The notes: generated from the sequence alone by a model not told the origin. A DNA stretch of 64,000 bases from Haberlea rhodopensis (GCA_907163345.1 CAJQUN010001255.1:1-64000); one strand, 5' to 3'; counted from the stretch's first letter, positions 34,236 to 44,621 are shown. Numbers and translations are program-made.

Positions 34236-36080
34236 ATTCTCCCATACTAATTGAATTTCATCCTCGAAATTGAATCATGTAGGCAACACATCGGAATAAT
34301 ACACACATCTACAATCCAAAATATCAACTTACCAACATTGCAATTTAGCAGCATTGCAACAAGCAGCAACATTACAACAAAAATAGTAAATATAAACATA
34401 CTAGAAAGGAGCTCCGGATATTGTTGCATCATATACGTACTTTGTCATGCATATCGTCATTTTTCCATTGTCCTTATCACACTAACTTGATATCATAAGG
34501 ACCACTGCACGTGGTAACGGACAGTCTATATCCGTTAAAAATCCAAACTGATCGTGGTATACACATCCATTATATCTGTATCTTCCTGTATCCTTGGAAT
34601 TATATGTCTGTCATAAAATTAGAGAACATATACCAACCACCGAACGTGGCATATTGAACAGTTGACCAGTGTATCAACATCGTATTACAATCGATGGTCC
34701 ATATATCTGACCAAGGTGAACACTCTACTAAATTGTACCAGACCCTTTCACAGAACAATGTGCCATACGTCATGGACACAACAAAGAATATACACATGAG
34801 ATTGACAATGTGTAGATATATAACTTCCGGTTCTCATGTAATCCTACTCAACAACACTCGGGACAAGAATGAGTGACCTCTGTGACAATCCTGTCATCAA
34901 TGTGTCACAACTTCACCATTCATTGCCTTTGATTGGTGTACACATGTATTCAACATGCCACATAAACCATTGAACTGTATCACAACATATTGTCTTGTGT
35001 CATCGATACATCATAAACAAAACAGCAACTCTGACGGTTGCATCCTCATATCAATCTCACATATGCAGAGGTTCTCCCAAACCAATAACGAGATGAACAT
35101 CTCTTGATCTCACCGCATTTCAGTACGTCAGTACTTTCAAACTCTTCTTTCATCAAATCAGATATGAACAGAATTATCACTGTTATTCCATCTCAACAAC
35201 TTGTGCTTTACTATGAAATTATACAATGTGTTAGATGAAACATTTCCATCTATCACAATATGTCAAACATGCACACAGTCCTACATCTCCAAGTCCATAA
35301 CAACTAATGGAAGTGTCAAGAGATAAGATACATCGGCCGCTAACGCAATCAAGCAACCTGCAATCACGCAAACAACACAGAAACATATAAGATCGTGGTT
35401 TCAACAGTTAACCGTCATACTAGCAACACGGTGTACCAAACATATAGTGTTCATCAAAAATCCTGCACGACACCACATTTATTACTATCAATGACCATAT
35501 GACATCACAATCTAGTCATGCCTCATTGATCTTTGTAAGTAAGTCAATCACAATGGTCACTCTGACCTCATATGTCTTCACATAGTTAACATGAGTAGAT
35601 ATCACAGTTACCCAGAGATGCTATGTCCTTGACCGAGCATTTCGATCATCACCTTCCTTTGTATCAACTATGCCCTCGAGATTACTCGTTTTAAGGATTA
35701 CACAAGCTTGTCCACACGATTCAACACTCTATCAGCATTGTTCAAACATCAACAAATAAATACAAACGGCACATACAGTTTCACAACCGCAATCAACACA
35801 AAGCAAGGCCGCTAACATCCTCACTCCATCAACATGGATCTTGCCAACAAGGTTTACACGTCTTGGAACAAGACTATACATATCCACATAAACCAAATCG
35901 ATCCCACAACAAGTCAACACATCGAGCAACGAGTCGAAACAGGACTTACACTACTCCATCATCATGTATATACAACTTCCATACCCAAATACTTAGTCAA
36001 AGTTCAAGTATATAGCTAGTCAACTATCTCCTTGACTCAAGAGATACAAACAATTTCATGAGAGTGCATTCTTGTGACCA
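34236..36080 (-). pseudogene. Eroded pol 3' part of the Tekay-type chromovirus
   Basis: Read on the minus strand, only small islands are recognisable. VTIVIDLLTKINEA near 35525-35570 resembles the integrase stretch VIVDRLTKSAHF. TMLIHWSTVQYATFGG (about 34630-34685) resembles the DMLRACVLDFGG stretch. EMMQQYPELL (about 34400-34432) resembles the end of a Tekay chromodomain. The last codons before the polypurine tract (ISRMKFN) match the usual FEDEIFF region. Everything is cut by stops and shifts. RT and gag should lie to the right but are not seen; env-like sequence of another family begins near 36090. The ordering is convincing although each island is weak. Confidence 0.5.
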
Positions 36081-36089
36081 CTGAGATAA

Positions 36090-36870
36090 ATTCCAACGAG
36101 TGCTACAGATGATGCATTCCTTGAGGATGTACAAGTTGTAGCGAATGTTGAGGGTCATGTGTTATCACAATCGGAATCTTCAAGTCAACCCAGCACCTCT
36201 GGGGTAAAAGAGGGGGAGTTGAATCTTAGGCCAATGACTGGTAATTCTAAGGTTCAAACTAATGATGATTTAGTTTCTTCACCTATAGTTGATAGCTCCA
36301 GAAAATATTCGAGAGTTTGGATGAAACCAGGCAGCCATCCAAACAATGTTCAAGAATGGTATAATTTCCGAGCTCTGGCTTCGGTTTATACTGTGGCACC
36401 AGCATTCTCTGAAATTTCAAATTAGCAAAATGGATTAGAGAAGCTGTTCACAACTTGGGCCAATAATTCACATTTGGCCAGAGGAGATATCTTGGAGTAG
36501 TATTTTTTCAGTGCTGCCCCAGAGCCAATGAAGAAGGGCTTCATTGAAGCTTTTCATTTTATCAAAGCTTAGATGACCAGACGAAAATGCCTTAAAAATA
36601 TGAAAATGGCCCTACCAGAAGGTATACCAATTTTGGCTGGGACTATCACGGAAGATGAAGTTTCAACCAGACGTGCATGGGGTCTTTGGGTTTGTCTAAC
36701 GAAAATGGACAAAGTCAAATACTCATTCAAGTTCTTTCAGAAGTCAGAGATTCGCCGAAGAACTCTTTGAAACAAAAAGAAGAATTCTTTGGGAAAACAA
36801 GATTCCAGCGGGAGAAGAAACTTACCGGAAATTCTACAACATGGCACACGTTGGCCGGTGGATAGACCAT
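36090..36870 (+). pseudogene. Env-like ORF fragment, probably SIRE-type
   Basis: Frames 36159-36425, 36573-36770 and 36677-36865, broken by TAG stops and a shift, read as one degraded protein: SESSSQPSTSGVKEGELN, then WMKPGSHPNNVQEWYNFRAL, LEKLFTTWANNSHLARGDIL and FIEAFHFIKA. I recall similar Trp-rich text in env-like ORFs of SIRE-type elements in some asterids, but cannot confirm it here. If so, it lies in the wrong place, upstream of a primer site and gag. It must then come from another copy or a rearrangement. There is no signal peptide or membrane segment. It could also be a captured host gene fragment. Confidence 0.4.
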
Positions 36871-36994
36871 ATTTGCCAAGCATGCCCGGAGCAGAATGAA
36901 CCAGAGTTCGGGAAAGGATTACGATCCAAACCCGACAGATCAGAGGTAGGAAGAGAGAAAAGACCAGCTGACAAGAGAGCCCATTTTCCTAAAC

Positions 36995-37023
36995 CCGATC
37001 TAAACACTACTCTGATCCTAACA
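36995..37023 (+). repeat. Remnant of the 5' LTR of SIRE-type element 2
   Basis: The terminal bases CTAAACACTACTCTGATCCT then AACA match the ends of the LTRs at 4371 and 50094 and are followed by a primer site. The remaining roughly 1.25 kb of this LTR is missing and unrelated sequence precedes it. Confidence 0.65.
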
Positions 37024-37025
37024 AG

Positions 37026-37036
37026 TGGTATCAGAG
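37026..37036 (+). promoter_or_regulatory. Primer binding site of SIRE-type element 2
   Basis: TGGTATCAGAG, two bases after the LTR end, matches the tRNA-iMet primer site of copia elements. Confidence 0.8.
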
Positions 37037-37069
37037 GAAGGTCTTCTCAATTGTGCGAACACTAAGAAC

Positions 37070-38060
37070 TGATGGCCTCATTCAGCAAGATTCCTAGGTT
37101 AAAAAAGGATGATATGATGACTGAAGAATTCGGATGCAAGCATATCTAAGTGCTTAGGATGATGATATGTGGTACTTCATCACTGACGGACCAATGCAAA
37201 TCATGAAAGTCAACACATCGACGGCTATTACCAGTGGTGAACCTCAGATTGTTGAAAAGGACAGAGCGTCCTGGACCAATGAGGAAAAACAAAAGGCAAA
37301 TTTGGACAACATAACTAAGGATATTCTATTTAAGACATTGGACAAGAACATGTTCAATAAAAATCAAAATGTGTCCTAATGCTAAAGACATCTAGTAAAA
37401 AATTGCACATTTGTGTGAAGGAAATGATCAAACCAAAGAACAAGCTTATCGCCGCTCCACAGAAGTTTGAAAACATCAAAATGATGTCAGGGGAAACTCT
37501 CAATGTATATGATGGGAGAGTACATGGAATCATCAACGAACTCAACAGCCTGGGTAAGGATCTATCAAACAGAGAAGTTACCATAAAAAGTCATGATGGG
37601 TCTTCCAAGAGAATGGATGTGAAGACCATTGCCATGAGAGAATCCAAAGATCTAAACAAGATTGATCACGACCGATTTGCTGACTTAAAGGCGTACGAGT
37701 TTGAACTAGGCATTCGGGTTGAAGATGAACTAAGCACCAGTCAACCAACCAAAGCCCTTGCTGCATCAGAGTCCCTGTCCACCACAATAGAGATGACTCC
37801 AGAACAAATGCGCAATGATGCAATGTCGTTTTTTGTCAAAACAATTGGCAAGTTCATGAAGAAAAACCAGAAGACTTACTAGTCTTATCCAAGGAAGCAG
37901 AACTTCAAGAACATATCAGAAGAAGATGATCGTGTCTGCTTCAGCTGTCTTAAACCGGGAAATTTTATCGCTGATTGCACAAATCCAAAGAAGGATGATC
38001 AAAAGAGAGCATCCAAAGACTACAAGATAAGGAAAAGAGAAGATTATCCAGAAGAGATAG
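37070..38060 (+). pseudogene. Gag of SIRE-type element 2, disrupted
   Basis: Translated pieces follow a SIRE-type Gag closely: DDDMWYFITDGPMQIMKVN (37157 onwards), KANLDNITKDILFKTLDKNM, then after a frameshift near 37375 GETLNVYDGRVHGIINELNS and MRESKDLNKIDHDRFADLKA (to about 37700). The zinc knuckle at 37937-37978 reads CFSCLKPGNFIADC: the zinc-binding His is replaced by Asn (CX2CX4NX4C). There are stops near the start and after 37880. The protein would have packaged element RNA. This copy is dead. It follows a primer site and precedes a truncated pol. Confidence 0.85.
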
Positions 38061-38072
38061 AAATCAGAAAGT

Positions 38073-38180
38073 ACGCATATTGATATTGATTATGAATCTC
38101 TTGATAGTTACACTTATGAACTGCAAATCAATAATTTGAGTAATAGATTGGAAAATACGCATATTGATATTGATTATGAC
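38073..38180 (+). repeat. Direct repeat at the protease-integrase deletion
   Basis: ACGCATATTGATATTGATTA and following bases occur at 38073 and again at 38157, 84 bp apart. They lie where protease and integrase should be, between the Gag knuckle and the RT. They may mark a deletion or template-switch junction. Confidence 0.6.
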
Positions 38181-39470
38181 GATGAGTTGGATTACAGTAG
38201 AAGGGTCGATTGCATTTTAGAGCCAGAAGTCTCGGAAGCGCTAGCAGATGTACTTGCTGGTCCAAAAGAGCTGAACCCTGATGTCAAGGACGTAACTATT
38301 TCAACCCCTACTGCAGTAGATATTGCAAATGCCAACGATGAATCATTTCAATCTTCTGAGCTACCAACTCAAATACCTACCGACGAAGTATCAAATCCTC
38401 TTGGACCTCTGCTCAGGTGGAAGAAGAATCATCCACCCGGGCAGGTCATAGGTAACCCTGCTGCTTCTCTCCGCACCAGAGAACATATGATTAACGAATT
38501 TCTTCATGGTGCATTCATCTCCCATATAGAACCCAAGAAGATAGATGATGCTATTTTAGATTCAAGCTGGGTAGAAGCTATGCAAGAAGAACTTAATCAA
38601 TTTGAAAGAAATAGAGTTTGGCTTTTAGTACCACGTCCACCGCATCACACTGGCATAAGTACCAATGGGTATTTAGAAATAAATTGGACAAGAATTATAT
38701 TGTTATCAGGAATAAAGCAAGATTAGTTGCACATGGATACAGACAGGAAGAAGGCATCGATTTCGATGAAACTTTTGCCCCTGTAGCTCGACTAGAAGCA
38801 ATTTGCATATTTCTTGCATTTGCTACATTCAAAGACTTTAAAGTCTATCATATGAACGTCAAGAGTGCTTTTCTTGATGGCAAACTCCAGGAAGAAGTTT
38901 ATGTTGAACAGCCTCCTGGGTTTGAAAGCCATCAACAACCTTCCTCTGTTTATAAACTGAACAAAGCTCTTTATGGTTTGAAACAAGCTACCCGAGCATG
39001 GTATGAAACTCTATCAAAGTATTTGACTGGGCATAACTTTACCATTGGCACGGTGGACAAGACTCTTTTTAGATTCACAAAGGGTGAACATATCCTACTG
39101 GTTCAGATTTATGTTGAAAATATTATTTTTGGTAGTACTAACCCAAAACTTTGTGAGAGATTTTCCAAAATCATGGAGGATCAGTTCGAGATGAGCATGA
39201 TGGGTGAGTTATCGTTTTTTCTAGGATTGCAAGTCAAGCAGTCTGATGAAGGAATTCTGATCAACCAGTCGAAGTACACCAAAGAACTATTAAAGAAATA
39301 CGGAATGAGCACTAGTTCAACAGCAGCCACTCCTATGAGTTCTTCTGCTAAACTAGATTTGGATGAAGTAGGCATACCAGTTGATGTAACAATATCGCGG
39401 TATTATCGGATCTTTACTATATTTAACAGACAGCAGACCTAATATCTTGTTTGTTGTTTGTATGTGTGCT
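38100..39470 (+). pseudogene. RT of SIRE-type element 2, with YVEN in place of YVDD
   Basis: The linker (EDELDY-type acidic text, 38165 onwards) leads to the RVT_2-type RT: DSSWVEAMQEELNQFERNRV (about 38560-38620), a frameshift near 38660-38690, ARLVAHGYRQEEGIDFDETF (about 38720-38780), MNVKSAFLDGKLQEEVYVEQ, LYGLKQATRAWYETL and LSFFLGLQVKQSDEGI. The catalytic YVDD is YVEN (39110-39121): both aspartates are changed, so the enzyme would be inactive. Protease and integrase are missing upstream. The coding stretch is cut at 39470 by element B and resumes at 47382 after the duplication GTGCT, in the LLYLT to MCAR region. Confidence 0.88.
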
Positions 39471-40992
39471 TGATAGGGTTGATTATTACGCATATTTTGG
39501 CTTTGATTTGTTTATATTCTCGTGTAGATTCCGTGAAGATGTTATGCTTTTTGGTATTTATTTGAATGTTTCAGGAATCTATGTGGAATGTGGAAGAATT
39601 GAGCTAAAAGGAAGAAAACGGATCAAATCAAGCCAAGAAACGAAGAATTTGAGTTCTGGCATTCTCGATCAATCGGACAAGGAGGGCGATGGATCGACAA
39701 AGGCATAAGTTTTGGCCAACAAAGAAAAGAGACTCTCGATCGATCGGAAACACCATCTCGATTGATCGACACTGGCAGAGAATTGAGTAAGAAAACATGA
39801 AGAAAGCTCGATCGATCGGAAGCTTAGTCTCGATTGATCGAGCGAGGCAGAAAAAGTTATATTCGGAAGCTGAAGGCGCTCGATCGATCGATACTTATGC
39901 ACCGATCGATTGAGACGCAGAATTTTCAGAAAAATAAAAGCTTGATTTGGTTTTGATTTTTGGAAACTCTTCCATATCTCCCCTCCTCTATAATTAGGAA
40001 AGTATGCACAAAACTTAGGGTCATTATTCAGATTATTATCAGACCTAGTTGATTATTCTTGAGCCGCCTTTCATCTCCGAAGAACAAGGCAAGAGAGATC
40101 CTTTGAAGTGCAAGAAAGGAAGCGAGAGAAGAAAGATCGTTCAACGCACGTAGTCGCTCATACGTTTATCGTATTTCTAAACTCTAGTTAATTTGATTTT
40201 CATATTTATTTGATGTTTTTGAGGTTGAGAGACGATTAAACATATTGTTAAATTTGATTTGAATTTAATTTGGTTTATTTTATCAAGTTTAAGGAATATT
40301 GTGTTTGAATCATTGATTTGGTTGTGTTTGAGTGAATTAATGTCTTTTGTTCATGAATTATATGCTAAATGCTCTCAAAGCCTAGCTACATTTGATTGAA
40401 ATTGTGAATTATAATTGAGATTAAGAGATGAAATTATAATACGCTAAAATAATTTATGTTGTATGTTTAATATTTAGATCGAGATATTAAATCACATACG
40501 TGGTCACTTTAGGATGAAAGATTTAAAGATCAACGGTTTTCCTAGAGATTTATTCGGTATTAAATTGGTTTAAGTGAACGAGAGTTACATGTGTCAATTT
40601 ATTACTAGTTTCAATATAGCTCGAGATAGTGTATTGATTATATTCGGAAATCCGCCACCTTAAGTATTGATTGATAAGTAATTGTTTTAACAAACAAATC
40701 ATTGACGATAACACAATTGAACGAACATCTTGATAGATTTCTTGAGCGGAATTCCTTCGCATCTTCAAATGAGTTGTTTTATTTTTGAGTTTTTAATTCT
40801 TTAGTTTAAGTTGATAAATAATCATTTATTTCGTAGGCTAAATACAATTTTGCTAATTTTATTTGGTACTTATACGTTAGTTCATGTGGGTTTAACATCC
40901 TTTCCTTTATATCACTATACTAAAACTTGACACCGTGCACTTGCGATAGAATCGCTACACTGAGAAATAATTGTTTAAAATAAAAGCGATCA
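39471..40992 (+). repeat. 5' LTR of element B
   Basis: The LTR runs from TGATAGGGTTGATTATTACG to AAAAGCGATCA. It carries a CGATCGATCG-type array at 39664-39915. Its 3' end (TATACTAAAACTTGACACCG then a CACTTGCG block) is shared with element A's LTRs. Confidence 0.93.
39664..39915. repeat. CGATCGATCG motif array in LTR B
   Basis: Copies such as CTCGATCGATCGGAA, CTCGATTGATCGACA and CTCGATCGATCGATA recur at 39734, 39754, 39807, 39829, 39871 and 39900, with a weaker one at 39666. Several carry a central C to T change (CGATTGATCG). The 3' LTR repeats the array (46048-46300) with different changes. Confidence 0.85.
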
Positions 40993-40998
40993 AGTTTT

Positions 40999-41016
40999 TG
41001 GCGCCGTTGCCGGGAA
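40999..41016 (+). promoter_or_regulatory. Primer binding site of element B (Athila/Tat type)
   Basis: TGGCGCCGTTGCCGGGAA lies seven bases after the 5' LTR. It is the conserved Athila/Tat primer site and matches element A's site at 25819 with small differences. Confidence 0.8.
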
Positions 41017-41170
41017 CTAATTTGTATAATATCATACGAGATTAGTTAATTGTAATTTAGCCATTAATTTTTATTTTTGTTTTATTTGTTTGTCACTCTT
41101 GACCATTGGGTTTACTACATTTGTGTTTTTCCTTTGGTTTGATTTTTACCGGTAGTCGTTTACTTGGTGC

Positions 41171-42484
41171 ATGCTAAGGAGTAGCAACCCCGCACTTGAG
41201 CCGTTTGACCCAGAAATCGAGCGTACGTGTCTAAAGAAAAGAAAGGAAGTTCGAGCAATGGCTGATAACAATCAAGAAGGGGGCGCGAACAATGAAGCAC
41301 TGAATCCAAGATCGATGATGGATTATGCTCAACCAGCTTTTCATGGATCATTGTCAAGTATTACGAGGCCAACCATTCAAGCCAACAATTTTGAGATAAA
41401 GCCGGCTATAATACAGATGATCCAGCATTCCGTGATGTTTGGAGGAGTAGCCACTGATGATCCGAACGCTCACATCTCCAACTTCTTGGAGATTTGTGAC
41501 ATTTTCAAACATAATGTCGTTTCTGACGACGCCATCAGGTTAAGGTTATTTCCTTTCTCATTAAAAGATAAAGCTAAAGCTTGGTTGAACTCTTTACCTG
41601 CAGGATCTATCACCACTTGGGAGGGGATGACGCAATCATTCTTGTCCAAATACTTTCCCCCTTCCAAAACGGCCAAGATGAGGAACGGTATCACCACGTT
41701 CGGGCAATATGACCCTGAAACATTATATGAGGCGTGGGATCATTTCAAGGATTTGCTTAGGAGATGCCCACACCATGGTCTTCCTATTTGGCTCCAGGTA
41801 CAAACTTTTTATAACGGTTTATTTTCATCTAACCGTTCTATGATTGATGCATCCTCAGGAGGATCCATTATGCGCAAAACACCGGAAGCAGCGTATGAAC
41901 TCTTAGAAGAGATGGCTTCTAACAGCTATCAATGGCAATCGGAGAGGAATGTGCCAAAGAAACCAGCTGGAGTTCACCAAATTGATGACATCACTGCTCT
42001 TTCGGCACAGTTGGAAGCGCTGAACAAAAAGATAGATAGCATGAGCATGACAGCAATGCAAGCTCAAGTTATCACTTGCGAATTATGTGGAAGCAATCAT
42101 CCAAGCACTGAGTGCCAGTCAGGTAACCCATACATTCAGGCTAATGAATCTACTAATTATGTAGGAAACAGGCAGCCCAACAACCCATACTCCAATACTT
42201 ACAACCCGGGATGGAGAAATCATCCGAACTTGCAATGGTCCAACCAAAACAACGTGTTGAACCCACAACAACAACCGGGGAATGTGCCTAAGCTGAGTAT
42301 GGAGGAGCTCTTGACCAAGTTAATTTCATCGACTGAAACAATGATGCAAAATCAGGATGCATCTATAAAAAACTTGGAGGTTCAAGTGGGGCAACTAGCA
42401 GCTATAATTCATGGACGAGCTCAAGGGACACTACCTACTGATACGGTGAAAAACCCGAAAGAGCAAGCAAAAATGGACCACTGA
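41171..42484 (+). CDS. Gag of element B (intact gypsy-type Gag ORF)
   Basis: This 437-codon uninterrupted ORF encodes a structural Gag. Residues about 75-235 form the retrotransposon Gag (capsid) domain: HISNFLEICDIFKHNVVSDD, LRLFPFSLKDKAKAWLNSL, LSKYFPP, then YEAWDHFKDLLRRCPHHGLP and VQTFYNGL. KTPEAAYELLEEMASNSYQW (about 240-260) is a standard Athila/Tat Gag signature. A short zinc knuckle CELCGSNHPSTEC (C303, C306, H310, C315) follows, then a Gln/Asn-rich stretch and a C-terminal helix. An alternative ATG at codon 28 (MADNNQEGG) is more typical as the Gag start. No protease follows: the ORF ends TGA and noncoding sequence begins. An intact Gag in an element without pol suggests selection to package its own RNA while borrowing enzymes. 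Confidence 0.9.
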   Translation: MLRSSNPALEPFDPEIERTCLKKRKEVRAMADNNQEGGANNEALNPRSMMDYAQPAFHGSLSSITRPTIQANNFEIKPAIIQMIQHSVMFGGVATDDPNAHISNFLEICDIFKHNVVSDDAIRLRLFPFSLKDKAKAWLNSLPAGSITTWEGMTQSFLSKYFPPSKTAKMRNGITTFGQYDPETLYEAWDHFKDLLRRCPHHGLPIWLQVQTFYNGLFSSNRSMIDASSGGSIMRKTPEAAYELLEEMASNSYQWQSERNVPKKPAGVHQIDDITALSAQLEALNKKIDSMSMTAMQAQVITCELCGSNHPSTECQSGNPYIQANESTNYVGNRQPNNPYSNTYNPGWRNHPNLQWSNQNNVLNPQQQPGNVPKLSMEELLTKLISSTETMMQNQDASIKNLEVQVGQLAAIIHGRAQGTLPTDTVKNPKEQAKMDH

Positions 42485-43349
42485 GACGGAAGTGACAGTC
42501 CAGCTTGGGACTATAAATTAAGAACTTTCCTCTCTCCCTTGTTTTTCAGTTGTTAGTCTAATTGTTTTTATTTTCATTTTTGTTATTTTCCGAGCCTAAC
42601 TCCATGCGTTAATTTTAAAATGCAGAAAAATGGAATGAGTCCAATTGGTGGGGCGGATCGAATTTTGAACAGTGAAAAATTTGGTAAAATTGGTCTGGAA
42701 GGATCGATCGATCGACCATGGGTTGAAAAAAAAATAATAATAAAAATCATAAAATTTTTCTGGTGTCACTGATCGATCGAGATTTCACTCTCGATCGATC
42801 GCGGAAGGTCATAAAGAGAAGAAAATTTTTTCTTTCTCGCTCGATCGATCGAGCAATAAAAATTTTCGTTTTTAGCATCAAATATCAGCAGTATCAAAGC
42901 ACAAAAACACAACCTTTCCAAATTTTCCAAGAAAAAAATCGCCCTTTTACCTAATCCCCAAATTTCTTCCTATAATTTTCGCACACACTCACAAATCTTG
43001 CAATATAAGCTTCAAAGCTTCATCTAATCACACTTTTTGCAACAGATTTGAAGATCCACAACTGAAATTGGGAGATTTCATCAACAAGGAGGAACTCAAG
43101 CAAATTCCAAACCACCACCAAGATTTTGATGGTATATGGTTTCAACTCTTCTCTATATCCATGATTTAGTGAATATTTTTGTTTGGATATATAAGGTTGA
43201 AGTTTTTGGTGAATTTGGAAATTGAGTAGTTAAATTTTGGGGAAGTGAAAGGTTGGTTGGTAAGATTTGTAAATTCTTGCTGTGGTTTGTGATATTGGTG
43301 ATTTATTGTTGTGGTTGGGAGTGAAGAAGTAAGAATTGTCAATTGATCA
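42485..43349 (+). other. Noncoding spacer of element B with CGATCGATCG motifs
   Basis: This lies where pol should be. It has CGATCGATCG-type motifs at 42703-42716, 42771-42781, 42793-42802 and 42840-42852, echoing the LTR array. The remainder is AT-rich without open frames of note. Confidence 0.6.
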
Positions 43350-44159
43350 ATGGCGCCAAAGAGAAAGCAAAAGCAAATCGAAGACACCACTTCGGCTGCA
43401 GATTATGATGATCGACGCTTTGTGAATTCCGTAGCGGCGGAATTGTACCCTAGCTATCACCGCAAACCCCTCAGTAGCGAAAGGGGAATGAGTTTGGATA
43501 AGCTTGAATGCCCGGTCATTCAAGAAGCTAGGCGACGGGGGTGGTTTGAATTCATCCAACAACCTACTGATGCGGTGGTCCCGGTAGTGAGGGAATTCTA
43601 TGTTAATTTGCGGACAGTCCACCCAAATTCAAGGGAAGTTGTATTTGTACGGGGTAAAGATATTGAATATGATCGATTCAAATTGAATGGGATTTTTAGG
43701 ATGTCATCTATAAAGAACAGTGATTACCAAGCGTTCAAAACAAGCCAAATCAACTATGATGAGGTAATTTCTGTAATCGGTATCGAGGGGATTGATTGGC
43801 AAAGAAACAGCAATAGAGAGCCCCAATTGGTCCTGAAGAAACATCTGAAACCAGAGGCACAAGCTTGGTTCTCCTTCATAGCCTCCAGGGTCATGCCATC
43901 GACCCACACTTCTGAGGTTACCAAGGAGAGAGCTGCCCTGGTATATGCCATACTTATAGGGCAAACGGTGGATTTGGGGCATATTATCAATGAACATATC
44001 TGTGACATCGGCAGGAGTCCGCCCACCTCTGCATTGCCTTTTCCATTGACTATCACAGCCCTTTGCAAGAGAGGTGGAGTGAAGTGGGACACCGATGAGG
44101 AACTCCTACCAGCTAAAGGACCAATTGTGGTTGATGGGCCACCACCTCCTACAGGCTGA
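43350..44159 (+). CDS. ORF2 of element B, 'putative plant transposon protein' domain
   Basis: This 269-codon ORF starts MAPKRKQKQIEDTTSAADYD, a basic, nuclear-signal-like N-terminus. It matches the plant-specific domain called 'putative plant transposon protein' found in many Athila/Tat-related elements. Key stretches are RRGWFEFIQQPTDAVVPVVREFY (residues about 62-85, quoted in part), VFVRGKDIEYDRFKLNGIF, LKPEAQAWFSFIASRVMPS and TKERAALVYAILIGQTVDLG. Its biochemical role is unknown. It ends at TGA (44157-44159). The same frame continues open from that stop to 44537, so one CGA to TGA change would explain the split. In the present sequence the product is truncated before its Pro/Gln-rich tail. 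Confidence 0.75.
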   Translation: MAPKRKQKQIEDTTSAADYDDRRFVNSVAAELYPSYHRKPLSSERGMSLDKLECPVIQEARRRGWFEFIQQPTDAVVPVVREFYVNLRTVHPNSREVVFVRGKDIEYDRFKLNGIFRMSSIKNSDYQAFKTSQINYDEVISVIGIEGIDWQRNSNREPQLVLKKHLKPEAQAWFSFIASRVMPSTHTSEVTKERAALVYAILIGQTVDLGHIINEHICDIGRSPPTSALPFPLTITALCKRGGVKWDTDEELLPAKGPIVVDGPPPPTG

Positions 44160-44537
44160 CGAAGGGCCGATCCACGGCCCTCGAGCAGCAGACATGCTGG
44201 GCCATCCTCCTCTTCCGCTGCAGAGCATTCATCGATTACCTTGGGCTCCCTTCACAGGGATCTCCAAGACCTCCTCCTGGAGCAGCAGGGCATCCAAAAT
44301 TTACAACGGGAACTACAGTGGGGCCAAGCACAGATAAGTCAGCACCTGCAATACCAATGTGCATGGAACAATGCATTGGCCCAAGGTTTCCTAGATATAC
44401 AGTTCCCGCCTGAGCCGCAATTTCAACCATTCCCGCCATACCAACAACCACCACCACCTGAATACCAACCATACCAGCCTGAGGAGCCATACTATCCAGT
44501 ACCACCTCCGGAGCATGATGAGGACGACGATCACTGA
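44160..44537 (+). pseudogene. Continuation of ORF2 of element B: Pro/Gln-rich acidic tail
   Basis: This is in the same frame as 43350-44159 after a single TGA. It encodes a Ser-rich linker, a Gln/Leu helix (LQDLLLEQQGIQNLQRELQ, from 44265) and a Pro/Tyr-rich stretch (PPYQQPPPPEYQPYQPEEPY) ending EHDEDDDH. The stop codon lies in a hairpin loop (44523-44548). An internal ATG at 44241 could start a short protein, but the simplest reading is the C-terminus of ORF2. Element A retains only the last acidic residues. Confidence 0.6.
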
Positions 44538-44548
44538 CGATCGTCGTC
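44523..44548. other. Hairpin enclosing the ORF2 stop codon, element B
   Basis: The arms GACGACGAT (44523-44531) and ATCGTCGTC (44540-44548) enclose CACTGACG, whose TGA is the stop. The same structure is at 27150-27175 in element A. It may be a terminator-like or RNA-packaging structure; this is inference. Confidence 0.7.
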
Positions 44549-44586
44549 GAGGTATGTGCTTTGCTTTTGCACTTTTTGTTTACCAT

Positions 44587-44621
44587 ACATTGAGGGCAAT
44601 GCATGTACTAAGTTTGGGGGG
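44587..44621 (+). promoter_or_regulatory. Conserved CATTGAGG box and G tract, element B
   Basis: ACATTGAGGGCAATGCATGT (with CATTG/CAATG pairing) is followed by AAGTTTGGGGGG. Element A has the same pair at 27218-27263. It could be an internal polypurine tract. Confidence 0.6.

Noticed and set aside
36090..36870. Missing RT part of the caulimovirid
   Set aside because: No RT or RNase H motif is readable, and the text is unlike pararetroviral pol. An env-like SIRE fragment fits better.
43347..43622. Minus-strand ORFs across element B ORF2 (43347-43622, 43704-44092, 44236-44604)
   Set aside because: They are antisense shadows of a recognised plus-strand reading frame.
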